From Nocardioides panaciterrulae (GTDB taxonomy: Bacteria; Actinomycetota; Actinomycetes; Propionibacteriales; Nocardioidaceae), in the NCBI RefSeq assembly GCF_013409645.1, contig NZ_JACCBG010000001.1, positions 2,540,001 through 2,604,000 on the forward strand: a DNA stretch of 64,000 nucleotides, given 5' to 3'. Both the position numbers and the translations under genes were made by a program. Shown one piece after another: positions 36,227 through 46,333 of this stretch. Every line of letters starts with the position of its first letter. Positions within the stretch are counted from its first letter, which is position 1. The notes under the pieces are model-generated. The model ran no database searches. It was not told the origin of the DNA and worked only from the letters and a program-made list of their open reading frames with translations.

Positions 36227-37182
36227 TCCTCACCCTCACCCCCAACCCCAGCCACGACCGCACGGTCGCGCTGTCGGTCCCGCTCGAGCGCGGTGCGGTG
36301 CTGCGGGCCGAGTCGGTCACCGACCAGGCCGGCGGCAAGGGCGTCAACATCTCGCGCGCCTCGGTGGCCGCCGACATCCCCACGATCGCGGTGCTCCCCG
36401 CCCCGGCCGAGGACCCGTTCGTGCTGGAGCTGCTCGCCGCCGGGATCGACTGCCGTCCGGTCGCCACCGACGGGATGCTCCGGGTCAACATCACGATCAG
36501 CGAGCCGGACGGCACCACCACCAAGCTGAACAGCCCCGGCCCGACCGCGACCCCGGCCCTGCTGACCGCGCTGACCGAGGCCATGCTGCGCCGCGCCCCC
36601 TCGGCCGACTGGACGGTGCTCGCGGGTTCGCTGCCCCCGGGCACGCCGGCCGACTGGTACGCCGACCTCGTCGCCGTGCTGTGCGCGAACGGCGCCCGGG
36701 TCGCCGTCGACACCAGCGACGCGCCGCTGCAGGCCCTGGTCGAGGGCCTGCCCGGCAGCGCCCCCCACCTGATGAAGCCCAACGGCGAGGAGCTCGCCTC
36801 CTTCACCGGCGCGGACGCCGAGAAGCTCGAGTCCGACCCGCTCGCCGCGGCCCAGGCGGCCCGGGTGCTCGTCGAACGCGGCGTGGAGACCGTTCTCGTC
36901 ACCCTCGGCGGCAACGGCGCCGTACTGGTCACGGCCGAGGGCGCCTGGCACGCGACTCCCCCGCCCACCACGGTCGTCAGCACCGTCGGCGCCGGCGACT
37001 CCAGCCTCTTCGGCTACCTCCTCGGGGACCTCCGGCGACGGAGCCCCGCCCAACGACTCGCGCTGGCCGTGGCCTACGGCAGCGCGGCAGCCGGGCTGCC
37101 CGGCACCACCATCCCGCATCCCGCGCAGGTCACGCCCGAGCTGGTCTCGGTCCGCGACCTCGACCTCACCCAAGGAGGGTGA
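36223..37182 (+). CDS. fruK: 1-phosphofructokinase
   Basis: A 319-residue PfkB-family kinase that turns fructose 1-phosphate into fructose 1,6-bisphosphate. It opens with MILTLTPNPSHDRTV (family LTxNPxxD), has GGKGVNISRA and LAGSLPPG, and ends with the catalytic STVGAGDSSLFGYL. ATG 36223 overlaps the fruR stop. fruA follows 2 nt after its stop, so the operon fruR-fruK-fruA is compact. Confidence 0.96.
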   Translation: MILTLTPNPSHDRTVALSVPLERGAVLRAESVTDQAGGKGVNISRASVAADIPTIAVLPAPAEDPFVLELLAAGIDCRPVATDGMLRVNITISEPDGTTTKLNSPGPTATPALLTALTEAMLRRAPSADWTVLAGSLPPGTPADWYADLVAVLCANGARVAVDTSDAPLQALVEGLPGSAPHLMKPNGEELASFTGADAEKLESDPLAAAQAARVLVERGVETVLVTLGGNGAVLVTAEGAWHATPPPTTVVSTVGAGDSSLFGYLLGDLRRRSPAQRLALAVAYGSAAAGLPGTTIPHPAQVTPELVSVRDLDLTQGG

Positions 37183-37184
37183 CG

Positions 37185-39311
37185 ATGTCCGACCTGATCA
37201 CCACCGATCTGGTTCGCCTCGACGTCGAACTTGGCTCCGACAAGCTCGACGTGATCCGCGCCCTCGCCGACGTGGTCAGGAGCGCCGGCCGCGCCACCGA
37301 CACGTCCCAGCTCGTCGAGGACGCCCTCGCCCGGGAGGCCACGTCGCCGACCGGACTGCCCGGCGGCATCGCGATCCCGCACTGCCGCACGGCCGGCGTC
37401 GAGGAGCCCACCCTGGTCTTCGCCCGCCTGCGCCCGAAGGTCGACTTCGGCGCGAAGGACGGCCCGGCCGACCTGGCGTTCCTGATCGCGGCGCCCGCCG
37501 GCGGCGACAACACCCACCTCCAGTTGCTGACCAAGCTGGCCCGGGCGCTGGTCAAGGCCTCGTTCACCGATGCCCTGCGCGCGGCCGAGACCCGCGAGGA
37601 GGTCGTCGCCCTGGTCACCGAGGTCGTCAGCCCCGCACCCGCCCCGGCCAGCGCGGCACCCGCAGCGGCCACCGCGGGCGCCTCGGCCACCGCCACCGCG
37701 GGGCCGCCCGAGTCGGCCGCCGCTCCCGGCGCCGAGGCCGCAGCCGCCGGCACGGCGACCCCCGCCGCCGGGCACCGCAGCCTGGTCGCGGTCACCGCCT
37801 GCCCGACCGGCATCGCCCACACCTACATGGCGGCCGAGGCACTCGAGGCCGCCGCGGCCCGCGCAGGCGTCGAGATCCGGGTCGAGACCCAGGGCTCGGC
37901 GGGCTCCACGCCGCTGCACCACGACACGATCGCGGAGGCCGCCGCGGTGATCTTTGCGGTCGACGTGGGGGTCCGCGACCGGCACCGGTTCGCGGGCAAG
38001 CCGGTGGTCTCCTCCGGCGTGAAGCGCCCGATCGACGACGCCGACGCGATGATCGCGGAGGCACTGCGCTATGCCGACGACCCGCACGCACCCCGGGTGG
38101 AGGGCCACGCCTCCGCGGCCGAGGCGGCCGCTGGCGGGGAGCGCTGGACCCACCACGTCCGTCGGGTGCTGATGACCGGCGTCTCCTACATGATCCCGTT
38201 CGTCGCCGCCGGCGGCCTGCTGATCGCCCTCGGCTTCCTCTTCGCCGGCTACGAGATCGCCAAGGACGGCGGGGCGGCCGCGATCAAGATCATGGCCGAC
38301 AACAACATCTTCGACCTGCCCGACCCTTCGGCCCTCGGGCTCGACCACGCGCTGTTGGACAACGGGTTCTTCGCCTACGTCGGCGCGGTCCTCTTCGTGC
38401 TCGGCGCCACGGCGTTCAAGTTCCTGGTGCCCGCGCTGGCCGGCTACATCGCGTTCGCGATCGCGGACCGGCCCGGCATCGCGCCCGGCTTCGTGATGGG
38501 CGCCCTGGCCGTCGACCTGGGTGGCTTCGGCCTGCCCCAGAGCGGCTTCCTCGGCGGCATCATCGGCGGCGCGCTCGCCGGCTTCATCGCCCTGTGGATC
38601 ACTCGCTGGAAGGTCCAGACCTGGGCTCGCGGCCTGATGCCGGTGCTGGTCATCCCGCTGCTGACCACGCTGCTGAGCGGCATCGTCATGATCGTGGTGC
38701 TCAGCAAGCCGCTGGGCAAGCTGATGGACAAGCTCAGCGAGGGCCTGACCAACATGAGCCAGCACTCCAGCCTGTCCATCCTGCTCGGTGTGATCCTCGG
38801 CCTGATGATGGCCTTCGACATGGGCGGCCCGCTGAACAAGGTCGCCTACGCCTTCGCGACCACCGGGCTCGCCGCCGCGGCCACCGCGACCGACGCGCCC
38901 GAGCTCAAGGTGATGGCCGCGGTCATGATCGCCGGCATGGTGCCGCCGCTGGGTCTCGCGCTGGCCACCGTGATCAGGCCCGGACTGTTCAGCCTGCCCG
39001 AACGGGAGAACGGCAAGGCGGCCTGGGCGCTCGGGGCGTCGTTCATCACCGAGGGCGCCATCCCGTTCGCGGCGGGCGACCCGGTTCGCGTGATCCCCTC
39101 GATCATGGCGGGCAGCGCCGTGGCCGGTGGTCTCGCGATGGCGTTCGACGTGACCCTGCGGGCGCCGCACGGCGGGATCTTCGTGCTCTTCGCCGTCGGC
39201 CACATCTGGGGCTTCCTGATCGCCCTGGCCGCCGGCACCCTCGTCGCCGCCGCCTGCGTCGTCGCCCTGAAGTCGATCGGCGAGAGCGACGCCGAGCTGG
39301 AGCCGGTGTGA
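37185..39311 (+). CDS. fruA: PTS fructose transporter, fused EIIABC
   Basis: A 708-residue fused permease. EIIA (about 1-148) with phospho-His66 in AIPHCRT; an Ala/Pro-rich linker (about 149-197); EIIB (about 198-300) with phospho-Cys206 in TACPTGIAHTYM; and EIIC (about 315-700) with about ten membrane helices, including PFVAAGGLLIALG and GGPLNKVAYAF. It imports fructose as fructose 1-phosphate. ATG 37185 has the excellent ribosome site AAGGAGG 7 nt upstream. The longer open frame upstream overlaps fruK and is not used. Confidence 0.97.
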   Translation: MSDLITTDLVRLDVELGSDKLDVIRALADVVRSAGRATDTSQLVEDALAREATSPTGLPGGIAIPHCRTAGVEEPTLVFARLRPKVDFGAKDGPADLAFLIAAPAGGDNTHLQLLTKLARALVKASFTDALRAAETREEVVALVTEVVSPAPAPASAAPAAATAGASATATAGPPESAAAPGAEAAAAGTATPAAGHRSLVAVTACPTGIAHTYMAAEALEAAAARAGVEIRVETQGSAGSTPLHHDTIAEAAAVIFAVDVGVRDRHRFAGKPVVSSGVKRPIDDADAMIAEALRYADDPHAPRVEGHASAAEAAAGGERWTHHVRRVLMTGVSYMIPFVAAGGLLIALGFLFAGYEIAKDGGAAAIKIMADNNIFDLPDPSALGLDHALLDNGFFAYVGAVLFVLGATAFKFLVPALAGYIAFAIADRPGIAPGFVMGALAVDLGGFGLPQSGFLGGIIGGALAGFIALWITRWKVQTWARGLMPVLVIPLLTTLLSGIVMIVVLSKPLGKLMDKLSEGLTNMSQHSSLSILLGVILGLMMAFDMGGPLNKVAYAFATTGLAAAATATDAPELKVMAAVMIAGMVPPLGLALATVIRPGLFSLPERENGKAAWALGASFITEGAIPFAAGDPVRVIPSIMAGSAVAGGLAMAFDVTLRAPHGGIFVLFAVGHIWGFLIALAAGTLVAAACVVALKSIGESDAELEPV

Positions 39312-39362
39312 CCGGCCCCTGACCGCGTAACGTCCGACCCGTCCACCACCGCAAGGAGAGTC

Positions 39363-39620
39363 ATGCCCACCAAGTCCGTCGTCGTCGGCTCCGCCGTCGG
39401 CCTCCACGCCCGCCCCGCCGCGATCATCTCCGAGGCGGCCGCCGACCTCGACCACGAGGTGCTGATCGGCGTCCCCGGCGACGAGCCGGTCGACGCCAGC
39501 TCCGCGCTGCTGATCATGACCCTCGGTGCCGCCAAGGGCGACACCGTCGAGGTCTCCAGCGAGGACCAGGCCGCCCTCGACGCGATCGCCGCGCTGGTCG
39601 AGAAGGACCTCGACGCCTGA
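39363..39620 (+). CDS. ptsH: Phosphocarrier protein HPr
   Basis: An 85-residue HPr with phospho-His15 in GLHARPA and the regulatory serine region DASSALLIMTLGA. It carries phosphate from enzyme I (ptsI, divergent upstream) to FruA. AAGGAGAG lies 6 nt before the ATG. The gene closes the fructose cluster, giving all general and specific PTS parts in one locus. Confidence 0.97.
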   Translation: MPTKSVVVGSAVGLHARPAAIISEAAADLDHEVLIGVPGDEPVDASSALLIMTLGAAKGDTVEVSSEDQAALDAIAALVEKDLDA

Positions 39621-39646
39621 GGTGAGCCGCGCCAGCGGATCACCTC
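39619..39646 (+). terminator. Terminator of the fru operon, overlapping the ptsH stop
   Basis: GAGGTGAgCCGC (39619-39630) and GCGGaTCACCTC (39635-39646), loop GCCA; the ptsH stop codon lies at the left edge of the stem. Confidence 0.75.
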
Positions 39647-39649
39647 GTT

Positions 39650-39709
39650 GGTGGTCGAGCAGCGCCCGCGGATGACGAAGGAAGTCGCGACCGCGCGTGT
39701 CGAGACCCG
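39650..39709. repeat. Short dispersed-type repeat with GGTGGTCGAGC ... GTGTCGAGACC ends
   Basis: This non-coding stretch is bounded by GGTGGTCGAGCAGCG and GTGTCGAGACC, which are roughly inverted. Sequences with these ends are frequent between genes in Nocardioides-like genomes (recollection, not checked). Only one copy is in the window. Confidence 0.5.
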
Positions 39710-39727
39710 GTGAGCCGCGCGCGAAGC

Positions 39728-40753
39728 TCAGCCCCCGACCGGCCTGCCGTCATCGACGGCGGGCCGGTCGCGCTCGCGCAGCGCGAGGTAGACCTCGCGC
39801 ATCCCCACGGCCCGCTCGAGCTCGTGCACCACGCTGCCGAAGAACTGCTCGCGGTAGGTCTCGTCGGTCACCGACGAGACGGTGAGGTAGAGGCCGGAGA
39901 ACGCCGAGAGGAACGTCGCGACCTGGAGCAGCGGCACCGACACGCTGTGCACGCCGGGGAGGCTCGCGGGTGAGGAGCCCAGCCAGGCCTTCATCACGGG
40001 GTCGGTCATCGTGAGGGCTCCGAAGACCATCAGGAAGACGAACACCGACAGGGTCAGCAGCAGCACCTGGACCGCCTGCACGACCACGAGCACCAGGATC
40101 AGGTTCCAGCGCTCGTAGCCGGTCACCTCCGCGTGCGCGGCGGGGTCGGCGTCGGGGTCCTCGACCAGCTCGCGGGACGCCCGCTCCAGCGGGGTCCCGC
40201 GGCAGGTGGCGAGCAGGAAGTCGTCGGTGACCGCGTCGTCGGCCCGGTCCACCTCCTCGGGCAGCCGGACGAGCAGGAAGCCGACGGCCAGCACCAAGAA
40301 GAGCACGACGGTCAGCCACAGCGCACCCGCGGTGAGGTTGGAGGCGACCTGCCACACCTCGGTGTTGATGAACAGGAACGTGATGAACAGCAGCAGCAGC
40401 GGCAGCGCCCGGGTGGTCATCGGCAGCAGCGTGCGCAGGCTGCCCGTGGTCCGCGCGAGCGCCCAGGTGACGATCGGCGCGGCATGCAGCCTGGTCAGCG
40501 CGTACCACGCCGCCGCGAGCAGCAGCAGCGAGGCCAGGGTCGCCGGACCGAGCGTGAGCTGGTCGGCGAACCAGGCCACCGCTCCCCCGGCGCCGGTCGC
40601 GACCACGGCCACCACGACGAGGAACGGCACCACCCGGCCCGGGCGGGCCGCCCGGCGGACGTGCGCGCGCTGCTCGGGCACGAAGTAGGTCAGGCCGTGG
40701 TGGAGGAACCACTCCTCGGCGGCCGCCCTCGTGTGCGCCGTGGCCGCGCTCAC
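39728..40753 (-). CDS. Multi-pass membrane protein of unknown function, coupled to ribF
   Basis: A 341-residue protein. After a soluble N-terminus (AAAEEWFLHHGLTYFVPEQR) it has about six to seven membrane segments and a charged C-terminal region. No family is recognised with confidence. The GTG at 40753 overlaps the ribF stop by 4 nt, so it is the last gene of the rimP-to-ribF operon and is translationally coupled. The HHGLTYFVP opening is a distinctive conserved-looking motif. Transporter or envelope roles are possible but unsupported. Confidence 0.75.
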   Translation of the reverse strand: MSAATAHTRAAAEEWFLHHGLTYFVPEQRAHVRRAARPGRVVPFLVVVAVVATGAGGAVAWFADQLTLGPATLASLLLLAAAWYALTRLHAAPIVTWALARTTGSLRTLLPMTTRALPLLLLFITFLFINTEVWQVASNLTAGALWLTVVLFLVLAVGFLLVRLPEEVDRADDAVTDDFLLATCRGTPLERASRELVEDPDADPAAHAEVTGYERWNLILVLVVVQAVQVLLLTLSVFVFLMVFGALTMTDPVMKAWLGSSPASLPGVHSVSVPLLQVATFLSAFSGLYLTVSSVTDETYREQFFGSVVHELERAVGMREVYLALRERDRPAVDDGRPVGG

Positions 40754-41691
40754 CCAGCCGCCCCCAGGACGGCGCGGGCCCGCTCGACGTCGAGGGCCAT
40801 CTGCTCCACGAGCTCCTCGACCGAGGAGAACGCGGTCATCCCGCGCAGCCGCTCCACGAACGAGACCTCCACCTCCACGCCGTAGAGGTCGAGATCGGTG
40901 CGGTCGAGGACGTAGCTCTCCACCCGGCGCTCCCGTTGGCCGGCGAAGGTCGGGTTGGTGCCGACGCTGATCGCGGCGGGGAACACCTCGTCGGTGTCGC
41001 GGCGGCGCAGCCAGCCCGCGTAGACGCCGTCGGCCGGCGCGGCGGTCTGCGTGCCGGTGGGGACGTTGGCTGTGGGGTAGCCCAGCTCGCGGCCGCGCTG
41101 GTCGCCCTTGACGACGACGCCGCGCACGGCGTACGCCCGGCCGAGCGCCTCGGCGGCACCGGCCACGTCGCCGGCCGCCAGACAGGTCCGGACGTAGGTC
41201 GAGGACCAGACCTGCGGCCCACCGTCGAGGGCGATCCCCTCGGCGCGGAAGCCGAACCGCTCGCCGGTCGCGCGCAGGGTGGCGACGTCGCCCGCCGCCC
41301 GGTTGCCGAACCGGAAGTTGGCGCCGACCACCACCACGGCGGCGTGCAGGCCGGCGACCAGGACGCGCTCGACGAACTCCTCGGGCGTCCACGCGGCGAC
41401 CCCCCGGTCGAAGGGGAGCGCCAGGACCGCGTCGGCACCGGCCTCGACGAGCAGTTCGGCCCGGCGCTCGAGCGAGGTGAGCGAGGTCGGGGCGTGCTCG
41501 GGACGCAGCACCGCCATCGGGTGCGGGTCGAAGGTGACCGCGACCAGGGTCAGGCCCTGCTCGCCGGCCACCTCCCGGGCCCGGGCGAGCACGTGCCGGT
41601 GTCCGAGGTGGACGCCGTCGAAGTTGCCGATGACGACGGCGGTCGGGCCCAGGTCGGCCGGGACCTCGTCGAGGGATCGCCACAGGTGCAC
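40750..41691 (-). CDS. ribF: Bifunctional riboflavin kinase / FAD synthetase
   Basis: A 313-residue enzyme. The N-terminal FAD synthetase domain has the nucleotidyltransferase motif GNFDGVHLGH (22-31) and WSSTYVR; the C-terminal kinase domain shows GRELGYPTANV and NPTF..RRVESYVLD. It makes FMN and FAD from riboflavin. It lies downstream of truB by 23 nt, as in most actinobacteria. Confidence 0.97.
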   Translation of the reverse strand: MHLWRSLDEVPADLGPTAVVIGNFDGVHLGHRHVLARAREVAGEQGLTLVAVTFDPHPMAVLRPEHAPTSLTSLERRAELLVEAGADAVLALPFDRGVAAWTPEEFVERVLVAGLHAAVVVVGANFRFGNRAAGDVATLRATGERFGFRAEGIALDGGPQVWSSTYVRTCLAAGDVAGAAEALGRAYAVRGVVVKGDQRGRELGYPTANVPTGTQTAAPADGVYAGWLRRRDTDEVFPAAISVGTNPTFAGQRERRVESYVLDRTDLDLYGVEVEVSFVERLRGMTAFSSVEELVEQMALDVERARAVLGAAG

Positions 41692-41714
41692 GGCGAGAAC
41701 ACTACTGGCGGTGC

Positions 41715-42590
41715 TCAGACGAAGACCGCGGCCGCCCGTGCCTGGGCCCCGCGCGGCTCGTAGAGCGCGAGGAACTCGCCGTCCGGCGCGAAGACCGCCG
41801 TGAGCCCCGCGAGGTCGAGGTCGAGCGGCCGCCCGACCCGTACGTCGGCGGCGCCCGCGTCGTCGAGGTCGCGCACCGGGAAGGCGGACCGGGCCGCCTC
41901 CGCGATCGGGACCATCGCGAAGTGGTCCTCGAGCTCCTCCAGGGTGTGCGCGGCGGACAGGTCGTAGGGCCCGACGGCGGTACGCCGCAGCGCGGTCAGG
42001 TGCCCGCCCACGCCGAGCCGCGCCCCCGCGTCGCGCGCGACGGCGCGCACGTAGGTGCCGCTGGAGCAGCGCAGCGAGATCCGGACGTCGAGGCAGCCGC
42101 CCGCGGGCCGCAGGTCATGGACCTGCAGGTCGTGGATCGTGACCGGCCGGGCGGCGAGCTCGACCTGTTCGCCGTCCCGAACCCGCTGGTAGGCGCGCTT
42201 GCCGTCGACCTTGATGGCCGAGACCGCCGTCGGCACCTGCTCGATGTCGCCCACGAACTCCCCGAGCACCGCCCGGACGGCCGCCGGGTCCAGCCCCGCC
42301 GCCGGGGTGGTCGCGGTCGTCTCGCCCTCGGCGTCGTCGGTGGTCGTCGACTCGCCGAGCCGGACGGTGGCGTCGTAGGCCTTCTCGGTCAGCATCAGGT
42401 GCCCCAGCAGCCGGGTGGCGCGGTTCAGCCCGACCACGAGCACGCCGGTGGCCATCGGGTCGAGCGTGCCGGCGTGGCCGACCTTGCGGGTGCCGGCCAG
42501 CCGGCGGACCCGGGCGACCACCGCGTGGGAGGTCATCCCGGCGGGCTTGTCGACGACCACCAGCCCGGACCCGGCGACCTGGGCACTCAC
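41715..42590 (-). CDS. truB: tRNA pseudouridine(55) synthase
   Basis: A 291-residue TruB enzyme that makes pseudouridine 55 in the T loop of tRNA. The catalytic Asp44 is in [22 protein letters not shown] and [14 protein letters not shown] are also family motifs. ATG 42590 overlaps the rbfA stop by 4 nt. Confidence 0.97.
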   Translation of the reverse strand: MSAQVAGSGLVVVDKPAGMTSHAVVARVRRLAGTRKVGHAGTLDPMATGVLVVGLNRATRLLGHLMLTEKAYDATVRLGESTTTDDAEGETTATTPAAGLDPAAVRAVLGEFVGDIEQVPTAVSAIKVDGKRAYQRVRDGEQVELAARPVTIHDLQVHDLRPAGGCLDVRISLRCSSGTYVRAVARDAGARLGVGGHLTALRRTAVGPYDLSAAHTLEELEDHFAMVPIAEAARSAFPVRDLDDAGAADVRVGRPLDLDLAGLTAVFAPDGEFLALYEPRGAQARAAAVFV

Positions 42591-43105
42591 CGGCCGGCGT
42601 CGTCCTCGTCGGAGTCCGTGCGGCCGGCCGGGTCTCCGGCGACCTCGGCGTGCTCGTCAGCGTCCTCGTCGTCGTCCTCGCGGGGCTTGCGGTAGGGGTC
42701 GGTCTCCCCGGCGTACGCCGCGCTCGCACGCTGCGCCGCCACCTGCTCGTCGGCGGCCCGGGCCTTCGCGAGCACCTCGTCGAGGTGCCGGGCGGTCTCG
42801 GGCAGGGCGTCGTGGATGAAGGTCAGGCTCGGGACGTGGCGCATGCCCAGCTGCTTGCCGACCTCGGAGCGCAGCAGCCCCTTGGCCGACTCCAGCGCCG
42901 CCGCCGTGCCCTGCAGCGCGGCCTCCTCGGCACCGAACTCGCCGAGCACGGTGTAGAAGATCGTCGCCTGCTGGGTGTCACCGGAGACGCGGACGTCGGT
43001 GACCGTGACGAAGCCCAGGCGGGGGTCCTTGATCCGCCGCTCGAGCATCTCGGCCACGATGACCTGGATCCGGTCGGCGATCTTGCGCACCCGTGGGTTG
43101 CTCAT
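42587..43105 (-). CDS. rbfA: 30S ribosome-binding factor RbfA
   Basis: A 172-residue 16S rRNA maturation factor. The KH-like core covers about residues 1-115 ([22 protein letters not shown] is the opening, [18 protein letters not shown] the end), followed by an acidic extension rich in Asp and Glu that is common in actinobacteria. It overlaps truB by 4 nt. A 72-bp tandem duplication separates it from infB. Confidence 0.95.
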   Translation of the reverse strand: MSNPRVRKIADRIQVIVAEMLERRIKDPRLGFVTVTDVRVSGDTQQATIFYTVLGEFGAEEAALQGTAAALESAKGLLRSEVGKQLGMRHVPSLTFIHDALPETARHLDEVLAKARAADEQVAAQRASAAYAGETDPYRKPREDDDEDADEHAEVAGDPAGRTDSDEDDAGR

Positions 43106-43149
43106 GGTTCATTCCTACTCTTCGATGACGACCGGTCGAACCGCTGGTG

Positions 43150-43287
43150 CGGCGGACGGAGAGGCGGCCCGGCGAGGCCGGACCACGCTTCCCCTCCGCC
43201 GAAGGCGGCAGCAGCCTGGTTCGGCGGAAGGAAAGGCGGCCCGGCGAGGCCGGACCACGCTTCCCCTCCGCCGAGGGCGGCAGGAGC
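43150..43287. repeat. Two tandem copies of a 72-bp unit between infB and rbfA
   Basis: Copy 1 starts at 43150 and copy 2 at 43222; the conserved part (about 66 bp) is identical apart from a few bases, including GGCGGCCCGGCGAGGCCGG and CCACGCTTCCCCTCCGCCG. CGGCGGA and TCCGCCG near the ends allow each copy to fold. The gap of 183 bp within an operon where genes normally abut is unusual. Confidence 0.9.
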
Positions 43288-43288
43288 G

Positions 43289-46201
43289 TCAGCTCCTGGG
43301 GATCTCGCGCATCTCGAAGGCCTCCACGACATCGCCTTCCTTGATGTCCTGGAAGTTGCGGAGCACCAGACCACACTCGAAGCCCTCGCGGACCTCGGAG
43401 GCGTCGTCCTTCTCCCGCTTCAGGGAGGCCAGGTCGAGGTTGTCGGCCACGACGGCACCGTCCCGGATCACGCGTACCTTGGCGTTGCGCCGGATCACGC
43501 CACCGATGACCATGCAGCCGGCGATGTTGCCGATCTTCGACGAGCGGAAGATCGCGCGGATCTCCGCCTGACCGAGGGCCTGCTCCTCATACTCGGGCTT
43601 GAGCATGCCCTTGAGCGCCGCCTCGATCTCGTCGATCGCCTGGTAGATGACCGAGTAGTAGCGGATCTCGACGCCCTCCTTGTCGGCCATCTCCGTCGCC
43701 TTGCCCTGGGGCCGGACGTTGAAGCCGATGATGATGGCGTCGGAGGCCGCGGCCAGGTCGACGTTGGTCTCGGTGATCGCACCGACACCGCGGTCGATGA
43801 CCCGGATGCCGACCTCGTCACCGACGTCGATCTTGGCCAGCGCGTCCTCGAGGGCCTCGACCGAACCCGACACGTCGCCCTTGAGGATGAGGTTGAGCTC
43901 CTGGCTCTCGCCCTTCTCCATGGAGGCCATGAAGTCCTCGAGCGTACGACGGACCCGGCGCTTGGCCTGCATGGCCGCACGCTCGCGCGCCTCACGCTTC
44001 TCGGCGATCTGGCGAGCCATCCGGTCATCGTCGACGACGATGAAGTTCTGGCCCGCACCCGGCACGGCGCTCAGGCCGAGGACCATCGCCGGACGCGACG
44101 GGTCGGCGACACTGAGCTCGTTGCCGTGCTCGTCGAGCATCGCGCGGACCCGGCCGTGGGCCGGACCGGCGACGATCGAGTCGCCCACGTGCAGCGTGCC
44201 GCGCTGGACCAGCACCGTCGCCACCGGACCACGACCGCGGTCGAGGTGCGCCTCGACGACGAGGCCCTGGGCGTCCTGGTCGGGGTTGGCCCGCAGGTCC
44301 AGGGACGCGTCGGCGGTGAGCACGACGGCCTCGAGCAGCTTGTCGAGGTTCAGCTCGGACTTGGCCGAGACGTCGACGAACATCGCGTCGCCGCCGTACT
44401 CCTCGGGGATCAGGCCGTACTCGGTCAGCTGGCCACGCACCTTGGTCGGGTCCGCGTCCGGCTTGTCGATCTTGTTGACCGCCACCACGATCGGCACGTT
44501 GGCCGCCTTGGCGTGGTTGAGCGCCTCGATCGTCTGCGGCATCACACCGTCGTCGGCCGCGACCACGAGGATCGCGATGTCGGTGGCCTGCGCACCACGG
44601 GCACGCATGGCGGTGAACGCCTCGTGACCGGGGGTGTCGATGAAGGTGATGCGGCGGTCCTCGCCGTCGACCTCGGTCTGCACCTGGTAGGCACCGATGT
44701 GCTGGGTGATGCCACCGGCCTCCTTGGCGACGACGTTGGCCTTGCGCAGCGCGTCGAGGAGCTTGGTCTTTCCGTGGTCGACGTGACCCATGACCGTGAC
44801 GACCGGGGGCCGCACGACCAGGTCGGACTCGTCGCCCTCGTCCTCACCGAACTCGATGTCGAAGGACTCGAGCAGCTCGCGGTCCTCGTCCTCGGGGGAG
44901 ACGACCTGGACGATGTAGTTGAGCTCCTCGCCGATCAGCTGCAGGGTCTCCTCGTTGACCGACTCGGTCGCGGTGACCATCTCGCCGAGGCTGAACAGCA
45001 TCTGCACCAGCTGGGCCGGCTCGACGTTGATCTTCTCGGCGAAGTCGGTCAGCGACGCCCCGCGGGGCAGCCGGACGATCTCGCCGTCGCCCTTGCGGAC
45101 GCGCACGCCCCCGATCGTCGGGGCCTGCATCGCCTCGAACTCCTGGCGACGCGCCCGCTTCGACTTGCGACCGCGGCGCGACGGGCCGCCGGGACGACCG
45201 AACGCGCCCTGGGTCTGGCCACGCTGGCCGGGGCGACCGCCACCGGGACGACCGCCACCGCTGGGACCGAACCCACCGGGACGACCGCCACCACCGGGAC
45301 CGCCGGCGCCACCACGAGCGGGGGCACCACCACGACCGGGGGCGCCACCACGACCGGGGGCACCCGGACGACCGCCGGGCGCACGGCCACCGGGACCGGT
45401 GCCGAACGCGGCGGGCGACTTCGGCATCATCGCCGGGTTGGGGCGCGGCATGCCGGGACGCCCGGGGGCGCCACCGTCACGCCCGGCCGGCGGACGCGGC
45501 GGGCGCTGGTCGCCACCGGCACCAGCACCGGCACCAGCGCCAGCACCGGCACCGCCCTGGGGACGGTCGCTGGGCGCCGGACGACGGCCCATGCCCTGGC
45601 TGGACGCGAACGGGTTGTTGCCCGGACGCGGCGAGCCGGGTCGACCGACCGGACGGGGCGCCGGAGCCTTCGGGGCGGGCGCGGAAGGCGTCGCCTTCGC
45701 GGCCGGCGCCTCCGGCTGGGCCGGCGGGGTCGGCTTCTCGGCGGCCGGGGCAGGCGCAGGGGCCGGGGCCGGCTTGGGGCCGGGCCTGGGGGCCGAGGGA
45801 GCCCTGGGGGCCGGCGCCGCAGCGGCCGGCGCCGCAGCGGCCGGGGCCTCGGGAGCCTCGGGGGTCGGTGCCGGGGCGGCGGGCCGCTCGGCGGGCTTCT
45901 CCGCAGCAGGCTGCTCGGCGGCCGGGGCCGACGGCTTGGCCGCGGCAGGCTTGGCGGCGGCGGGCTTCGGCGCCGGGGCGGCCTCCGCCTGCTGCTGCGG
46001 TGCGGGAGTCTCGGACGGCGCCGAAGCACCGGCAGCCTTCAGCTGCTCGCCGAACTCCTTCTTGAATCGCATCTCGACGGGGGGCTCGACTGTCGAGCTC
46101 GCCGACTTGACGAACTCCCCCATCTCCTTGAGCTTCTCGAGAACGAACTTGCTCTCAACGCCGTACTGCTTGGCGAGCTCGTGAACTCGGGTCTTGGCCA
46201 C
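43289..46201 (-). CDS. infB: Translation initiation factor IF-2
   Basis: A 970-residue IF-2. The N-terminus has a helical IF2N segment ([19 protein letters not shown]), then a long Ala/Pro and later Gly/Arg/Pro-rich linker (about 75-340), a second IF2N-like region, and the GTPase domain from about residue 470 with [16 protein letters not shown] and NKIDK, followed by IF2 domains II-IV. It brings fMet-tRNA to the ribosome. GTG 46201 has AAGGAG 7 nt upstream. The long low-complexity linker is typical of high-GC actinobacteria. Confidence 0.97.
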   Translation of the reverse strand: MAKTRVHELAKQYGVESKFVLEKLKEMGEFVKSASSTVEPPVEMRFKKEFGEQLKAAGASAPSETPAPQQQAEAAPAPKPAAAKPAAAKPSAPAAEQPAAEKPAERPAAPAPTPEAPEAPAAAAPAAAAPAPRAPSAPRPGPKPAPAPAPAPAAEKPTPPAQPEAPAAKATPSAPAPKAPAPRPVGRPGSPRPGNNPFASSQGMGRRPAPSDRPQGGAGAGAGAGAGAGGDQRPPRPPAGRDGGAPGRPGMPRPNPAMMPKSPAAFGTGPGGRAPGGRPGAPGRGGAPGRGGAPARGGAGGPGGGGRPGGFGPSGGGRPGGGRPGQRGQTQGAFGRPGGPSRRGRKSKRARRQEFEAMQAPTIGGVRVRKGDGEIVRLPRGASLTDFAEKINVEPAQLVQMLFSLGEMVTATESVNEETLQLIGEELNYIVQVVSPEDEDRELLESFDIEFGEDEGDESDLVVRPPVVTVMGHVDHGKTKLLDALRKANVVAKEAGGITQHIGAYQVQTEVDGEDRRITFIDTPGHEAFTAMRARGAQATDIAILVVAADDGVMPQTIEALNHAKAANVPIVVAVNKIDKPDADPTKVRGQLTEYGLIPEEYGGDAMFVDVSAKSELNLDKLLEAVVLTADASLDLRANPDQDAQGLVVEAHLDRGRGPVATVLVQRGTLHVGDSIVAGPAHGRVRAMLDEHGNELSVADPSRPAMVLGLSAVPGAGQNFIVVDDDRMARQIAEKREARERAAMQAKRRVRRTLEDFMASMEKGESQELNLILKGDVSGSVEALEDALAKIDVGDEVGIRVIDRGVGAITETNVDLAAASDAIIIGFNVRPQGKATEMADKEGVEIRYYSVIYQAIDEIEAALKGMLKPEYEEQALGQAEIRAIFRSSKIGNIAGCMVIGGVIRRNAKVRVIRDGAVVADNLDLASLKREKDDASEVREGFECGLVLRNFQDIKEGDVVEAFEMREIPRS

Positions 46202-46333
46202 GCTTCTCCTTATGGCCTCGAGACCCGGGTCCAGCCGAGCTGGGGATCCTCGAGACCGTTAGTGGTTGTGCAAACTCATCGCGAAGTACTCATCGAGTGC
46301 TCATGAGCTGCTGCTCCAGTTTCTTGTCGGTCA

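Noticed and set aside
35463..37184. Extension of fruA upstream through fruR and fruK
   Set aside because: The extension is Arg/Ser/Pro-rich shadow sequence; fruA has an ideal ribosome site and the EIIA domain starts right after ATG 37185.
39621..39727. tRNA or small gene after ptsH
   Set aside because: No cloverleaf or coding pattern; the stretch is a terminator followed by a dispersed-type repeat.
42650..46306. A 1218-codon open frame on the plus strand opposite infB and rbfA
   Set aside because: Long antisense frames are expected at this GC content; its residues are Arg/Gly/Asp/Val-rich and show no domain, while infB and rbfA are clear.
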